Of a stretch of 64,000 nucleotides of DNA, positions 60,802 to 64,000 are shown in pieces (the stretch's first letter is position 1; each line of letters opens with the position of its first letter). The notes beneath the pieces were generated by a model that was not told the origin of the DNA, ran no database searches, and saw nothing but the letters and a program-made list of their open reading frames with translations. Position numbers and translations under genes: made by a program. The stretch is from assembly GCF_019974135.1 (NCBI RefSeq), contig NZ_AP025017.1, positions 124,001 through 188,000 on the forward strand. The letters are read 5' to 3'. Source of the DNA: Actinomyces capricornis (GTDB taxonomy: Bacteria; Actinomycetota; Actinomycetes; Actinomycetales; Actinomycetaceae).

Positions 60802-61788
60802 ATGCCCCGACCCGAGCCCCACAGCGCCCCCTCCCCCGCCGCCCAGCCCTCCACCCCGACGCCCGCCGGGAGCCCCGCCGCGGGCGGCTCCACCGCCCCG
60901 GGCCTGGCGATGGTGCTGGGCTGCTACCTGCTGTGGGGCTTCTTCCCCCTCTACTTCCGGCTGCTCTCCGCGGCCGGCAGCGTGGAGATCATCGGGCACC
61001 GCATCGTGTGGACCCTGATCACCTGCCTGGCGCTCATCGCCGCCTCCCACCGGTGGAGGGCCCTGGCGGGGGTCCTGCGCACGCCCCGCCTCCTGGCGCC
61101 CCTGGCGGCCTGCGGCCTCCTGGTCTCCCTCAACTGGCTGGTCTACGTCTACGGGGTCAGCACCGAGCGCACCGCCGACGCCGCCCTGGGCTACTTCATT
61201 AACCCGCTGGTGACCGTGGCCCTGGCGGCCCTGGTCCTGGGCGAGCGGCTGCGCCGCGCCCAGGTGCTGTGCATCGCCCTGGCCGCAGCGGGAGTCGCAG
61301 TGCTGGTGCTCGCGCAGGGCTCCCTGCCCTGGATCTCCCTGGCGCTGGCCCTCACCTTCGGCCTCTACGGGCTGGTCAAGAAGCGGGTGGCGGCGCAGGT
61401 CGACGCCCTGACGGGCCTGTGCGCCGAGACGCTGACGGTCGTGCCCCTGGCCCTGGGATACCTGGGGTGGCTGGCCTGGCAGGGGGCCTCGGTCATGCAG
61501 GGCCCCCAGGCCTCACCGCTGCTGGGCGTGCTGCTGGTGGTGGCCGGACCGGTGACGGCGGTGCCCCTGCTGCTCTTCGCCGCCGGCGCCCGCCGGGTGG
61601 CGCTGTCGGTGGTGGGCATCAGCCAGTACCTGGGCCCCATCATCCAGTTCATCCTGGCCTGGGCGGTCTTCCACGAGGAGATCCCACCGGCCCGGTGGGC
61701 CGCCATGGTACTGGTGTGGGCCGCGGTCATCCTCTTCATCCTCGACGCCGCACACCAGCTGGCCCGCCGGCCCCACCTGAGGGGCTGA
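60802..61788 (+). CDS. rarD: RarD-type DMT permease
   Basis: This 328-aa protein is of the RarD (EamA-like) family. MVLGCYLLWGFFPLYFRLLSAAGSVEIIGHRIVWTL is the family hallmark, followed by SLNWLVYVYGVSTERTADAALGYFINPLV and ISQYLGPIIQFILAWAVFHEEI. Ten helices are visible after a 35-residue Pro/Ser/Ala-rich start. The transported compound is unknown; the E. coli name comes from chloramphenicol sensitivity. It follows lysR by about 145 nt and has an unusual repeated leader. Confidence 0.9.
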   Translation: MPRPEPHSAPSPAAQPSTPTPAGSPAAGGSTAPGLAMVLGCYLLWGFFPLYFRLLSAAGSVEIIGHRIVWTLITCLALIAASHRWRALAGVLRTPRLLAPLAACGLLVSLNWLVYVYGVSTERTADAALGYFINPLVTVALAALVLGERLRRAQVLCIALAAAGVAVLVLAQGSLPWISLALALTFGLYGLVKKRVAAQVDALTGLCAETLTVVPLALGYLGWLAWQGASVMQGPQASPLLGVLLVVAGPVTAVPLLLFAAGARRVALSVVGISQYLGPIIQFILAWAVFHEEIPPARWAAMVLVWAAVILFILDAAHQLARRPHLRG

Positions 61789-61822
61789 GGCTGCCGCGCC
61801 CGCCCCACGCGCCCTCCCCATA

Positions 61823-61868
61823 GGTAGCGCATCGATGACGCACGCTCATGCATTCTCGATGCGCTACC
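61823..61868. promoter_or_regulatory. Operator of the Xre-RES module
   Basis: GGTAGCGCATCGA (61823-61835) is the exact complement of TCGATGCGCTACC (61856-61868), with a 20-bp spacer. The right arm overlaps the -10 box. This is a likely binding site for the antitoxin, giving autoregulation. Confidence 0.7.
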
Positions 61869-61876
61869 CTGGGGGC
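61865..61876 (+). promoter_or_regulatory. Leaderless -10 box of the antitoxin gene
   Basis: TACCCT is followed by GGGGGC and ATG 61877. The box lies in the right arm of the inverted repeat. Confidence 0.6.
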
Positions 61877-62464
61877 ATGACTGCGGTGGACCTGCACGAC
61901 GTCCTGGCCGACCTGTCCCTGACCCCCCAGGATCTGGCCGAGATCCTGTTGCGCGAGTCGGCGGCTCGTGAGCGCGCGGGCGCAGCCCCCCTGACCTCCG
62001 GGATGTCGGACTTCCTGTCGCGCGGGCTGCCCACAGGGGCACGGGGGCGCCAGGCGGCCCGCATCCTTCAGGACCGCTCCTACGCCGAGCAGCTCTCGGC
62101 CCAGCACCGCGCCCTGGGCGCCGCACGGGACCTGGCGCGCTCCCTGTCCACCAGGGAGCTGGCGGACCTCCTGGGCCGCAGCCCCTCCACCATCACGCGC
62201 GCGGCGGGCCGCTCCCTCTACGCCTACCACCGCGGCCGCTCCCTGCGCTTCCCCACCTGGCAGCTCGACGGCGCCCGCCCCCTGCCCGGGCTGGAGACAG
62301 TCGTCCCCGCCATCCGGACCACCCTGAGCCCGACAACGGTGGAGGCCCGCATGACCACGGCGGACCCCGAGCTCCTCGACGGCCTCAGCCCCGTCCAGTG
62401 GCTCGCCCAGGGCGGGGACCCCGCCGAGGTCCTCCGGCTCCTGGACGAGGCCGACCACCGGTGA
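61877..62464 (+). CDS. Xre/MbcA-type antitoxin
   Basis: This 195-aa protein has a helix-turn-helix (STRELADLLGRSPSTITRAAGRSL, about 95-118) and a C-terminal toxin-binding segment of the MbcA/ParS/Xre class (DGLSPVQWLAQGGDPAEVLRLLDEADHR). It should bind the RES toxin encoded next and repress its own promoter through the 13-bp inverted repeat upstream. Its stop overlaps the toxin GTG by four bases. The first 90 residues are helical and unassigned. Confidence 0.82.
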   Translation: MTAVDLHDVLADLSLTPQDLAEILLRESAARERAGAAPLTSGMSDFLSRGLPTGARGRQAARILQDRSYAEQLSAQHRALGAARDLARSLSTRELADLLGRSPSTITRAAGRSLYAYHRGRSLRFPTWQLDGARPLPGLETVVPAIRTTLSPTTVEARMTTADPELLDGLSPVQWLAQGGDPAEVLRLLDEADHR

Positions 62465-63090
62465 GCCCCCGCCCGAAGAACCCCGCCTCTCCCCCGGGGC
62501 CCCTGGACCTGCACGAGGAGGAGATCCACACCCTGGCCGGCCAGCCCCTGGCGCGCATCGCCCCGACCACCAGCCCCCACGCCCTGGCCTGGGGGCGGCT
62601 GCGCACCTGGGGCCCGGTGCGCCATTGCCGCTGGGACCCCCACCCTCCCCCACCCGGGGAGCACCCCGGCCACGGGGTCCTGTACGCCGCCTGCGACCTG
62701 GCGACCTGCGCCGCCGAGGTCTTCGCCGGCACCCGGCTCATCGACACCCGCAGCGACGCCCCGGTGCTCCAGGTCTGGCGGCCCACCCGGCCCCTGCGGC
62801 TGCTGGACATGACCGGCCCGTGGGCGCTGCGCCACGGCGCCTCGGTGAGCCTGGACAGCGCGGAGCGCGCCACCTGCCGCTCCTGGGCGCGGGCCATCCA
62901 CGACCAGCTCCCCGGCCTCGACGGGCTCTGGGTGCGCTCGACCATGACCGGGCGGGCCATGACGGTCCTGCTGACGCCCGCCGCCGACTCCATCCCCACC
63001 CTGCCCGAGGAGAGCGCACCCCTGGCTGACCCCACGATCCACGCCCTCCTGCACGAGATCGCCCCGGGCATCGGCTACGACGTCGTCTGA
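62461..63090 (+). CDS. RES-domain toxin
   Basis: This 209-aa protein has a RES domain: Arg in VRHCRWDPHP, Glu in GVLYAACDLATCAAEVFAGTRL and Ser in GLDGLWVRSTMTGR match the family's R-E-S residues, with RLLDMTGPWALRHGASVSL between. RES toxins such as MbcT degrade NAD+. The GTG start overlaps the antitoxin stop (GTGA). The toxin therefore needs antitoxin translation, as expected for a type II pair. Confidence 0.82.
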   Translation: MSPRPKNPASPPGPLDLHEEEIHTLAGQPLARIAPTTSPHALAWGRLRTWGPVRHCRWDPHPPPPGEHPGHGVLYAACDLATCAAEVFAGTRLIDTRSDAPVLQVWRPTRPLRLLDMTGPWALRHGASVSLDSAERATCRSWARAIHDQLPGLDGLWVRSTMTGRAMTVLLTPAADSIPTLPEESAPLADPTIHALLHEIAPGIGYDVV

Positions 63091-63141
63091 CCGCCTCCTT
63101 CCTGCCCCGCCCCATCGCCCTGCCTCCGCGTCCCCGGCACC

Positions 63142-63194
63142 GCATGACGGTGGCCGGCCACCTCCTACAGGATGGTGACCGGCCGCCGTCATGC
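63142..63194. terminator. Bidirectional terminator between the RES toxin and infB
   Basis: GCATGACGG/CCGTCATGC, GGCCGG/CCGGCC and CACC/GGTG are nested on one axis over 53 nt, with single mismatches between tiers. It lies between convergent genes and separates infB from rbfA transcriptionally. Confidence 0.7.
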
Positions 63195-63209
63195 GCCGTG
63201 AGCGCCGGA

Positions 63210-64000
63210 TCAGGCGCGCGGCTTCTCGCGCATCTCCCAGGTCTCGATGACATCGCCCTCGGTGATGTCCTTGAAGCCCAGGTTGATACCGCACTCGTAG
63301 CCCTCGCGGACCTCGGTGACATCGTCCTTCTCGCGGCGCAGCGTCTCGATGGACAACTCGCCGTTGACCACGACGCCGTCGCGCACCAGGCGGGCCTTGG
63401 CGCCCCGCTTGATGATCCCAGAGCGGACGATCGAGCCGGCGATGGAGCCGAACTTCGAGGAGCGGAAGACCTGGCGGATCTCGGCGCTGCCCAGCTCCAC
63501 CTCCTCGTAGATGGGCTTGAGCATGCCCTTCATGGCGGCCTCGACGTCCTCGATCGCGTTGTAGATGACCGAGTAGAACTTCATGTCCACGCCCTCGCGG
63601 TCGGCGATCTCCGCCACCCGCTCGGCCGGCCGGACGTTGAAGCCGATGATGACGGCGGAGTCCACCGTGGCCAGGTTGACATCGTTTTGGGTGATGGCGC
63701 CCACGCCGCGGTGGATGACGCGCAGCGCGACCTCCTCGCCCACATCGATCTTGAGCAGGGAGTCCTCCAGGGCCTCGACCGCACCCGAGGAGTCGCCCTT
63801 GAGGATGAGGTTGAGAGTGTCGACCTTGCCCTCCTTGAGGACGTCGGTGAGGTTCTCCAGGGAGACCCGCTTGCGGCGCTTGGCCAGCAGGGCGGCGCGC
63901 TCGGCGGCCTCGCGCTTGTCCGCGATCTGGCGGGCGGTGCGGTCGTCGGGGGCCACGATGAAGGAGTCGCCGGCGCTGGGCACATTGGTCAGGCCCAGCA
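63210..64000 (-). CDS. infB: Translation initiation factor IF-2, C-terminal part (runs off window end)
   Basis: About 263 C-terminal codons of IF-2 lie in the window. [29 protein letters not shown] begins domain [26 protein letters not shown] and [23 protein letters not shown] sequence follow. [41 protein letters not shown] leads to the C2 fMet-tRNA-binding domain ([21 protein letters not shown] and [21 protein letters not shown]). The GTPase domain is outside the window. Confidence 0.96.
   Translation of the reverse strand, partial: LGLTNVPSAGDSFIVAPDDRTARQIADKREAAERAALLAKRRKRVSLENLTDVLKEGKVDTLNLILKGDSSGAVEALEDSLLKIDVGEEVALRVIHRGVGAITQNDVNLATVDSAVIIGFNVRPAERVAEIADREGVDMKFYSVIYNAIEDVEAAMKGMLKPIYEEVELGSAEIRQVFRSSKFGSIAGSIVRSGIIKRGAKARLVRDGVVVNGELSIETLRREKDDVTEVREGYECGINLGFKDITEGDVIETWEMREKPRA

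Noticed and set aside
1..64000. tRNA or rRNA genes
   Set aside because: No cloverleaf, CCA-ended or rRNA-like sequence was recognised by eye; a covariance search would be needed to exclude them fully.

Overview
The window is about 70% G+C and comes from a high-GC Gram-positive bacterium, most likely Actinomyces or a close relative in the Actinomycetaceae. The evidence is a complete actinobacterial division and cell-wall (dcw) cluster without ftsA, a Wag31-type DivIVA, SepF, a DUF3040 protein, a PAC2 protein and an actinobacterial HelD. Genes are dense, 4-nt ATGA/GTGA overlaps are common, and GTG starts are frequent. No rRNA, tRNA, CRISPR array or intact insertion sequence was seen.

Region 1 (1-24.4 kb) is almost entirely on the minus strand. 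Read in the direction of transcription it runs mraZ, rsmH, ftsL-like, ftsI, murE, murF, mraY, murD, ftsW, murG, murC, ftsQ, ftsZ, pgeF, sepF, yggT, divIVA, lspA, rluD, an ElaA-type acetyltransferase and the 5' part of dnaE. These genes build lipid II (MurE, MurF, MurD, MurC, MraY, MurG), polymerise and cross-link it at the septum (FtsW, FtsI), and organise the division ring and poles (FtsZ, SepF, FtsQ, FtsL, DivIVA). MraZ heads the cluster behind 10-bp-spaced operator repeats. ftsZ has its own promoter flanked by two palindromes.

Region 2 (24.8-44.1 kb) is mixed: a DUF3040 membrane protein, DNA polymerase IV, a spermidine-synthase-like protein with a poly-G tract at its start, a PAC2 protein, HelD, a fatty-acyl-CoA ligase, a secreted choline-binding-repeat protein, a pyrimidine-dimer-glycosylase-family protein, dapA, two alpha/beta hydrolases, a GNAT acetyltransferase, dapB, an M16 protease and a catalase. 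Several of these genes appear leaderless: a TANNNT -10 box ends exactly 6 nt before the start codon.

Region 3 (44.4-64 kb) holds the translation and RNA set pnp, rpsO, ribF, truB, rbfA and the 3' part of infB, in the usual order but split by accessory DNA. Between ribF and truB lie a TetR-MFS-ABC export operon, with an embedded His-rich 61-aa gene, and a Cys/Gly-rich small protein. Between rbfA and infB lie a LysR/EamA/NAD-binding divergon, RarD and a RES-Xre toxin-antitoxin pair. A 0.9-kb non-coding stretch between rpsO and ribF contains two large inverted-repeat structures.

The most interesting signals are the recurrent leaderless-promoter geometry, the G9 tract that could switch the spermidine-synthase-like protein, the His-rich peptide inside the ABC operon, the nested palindromes in intergenic DNA, and the non-canonical ENPR substrate motif of MurE.
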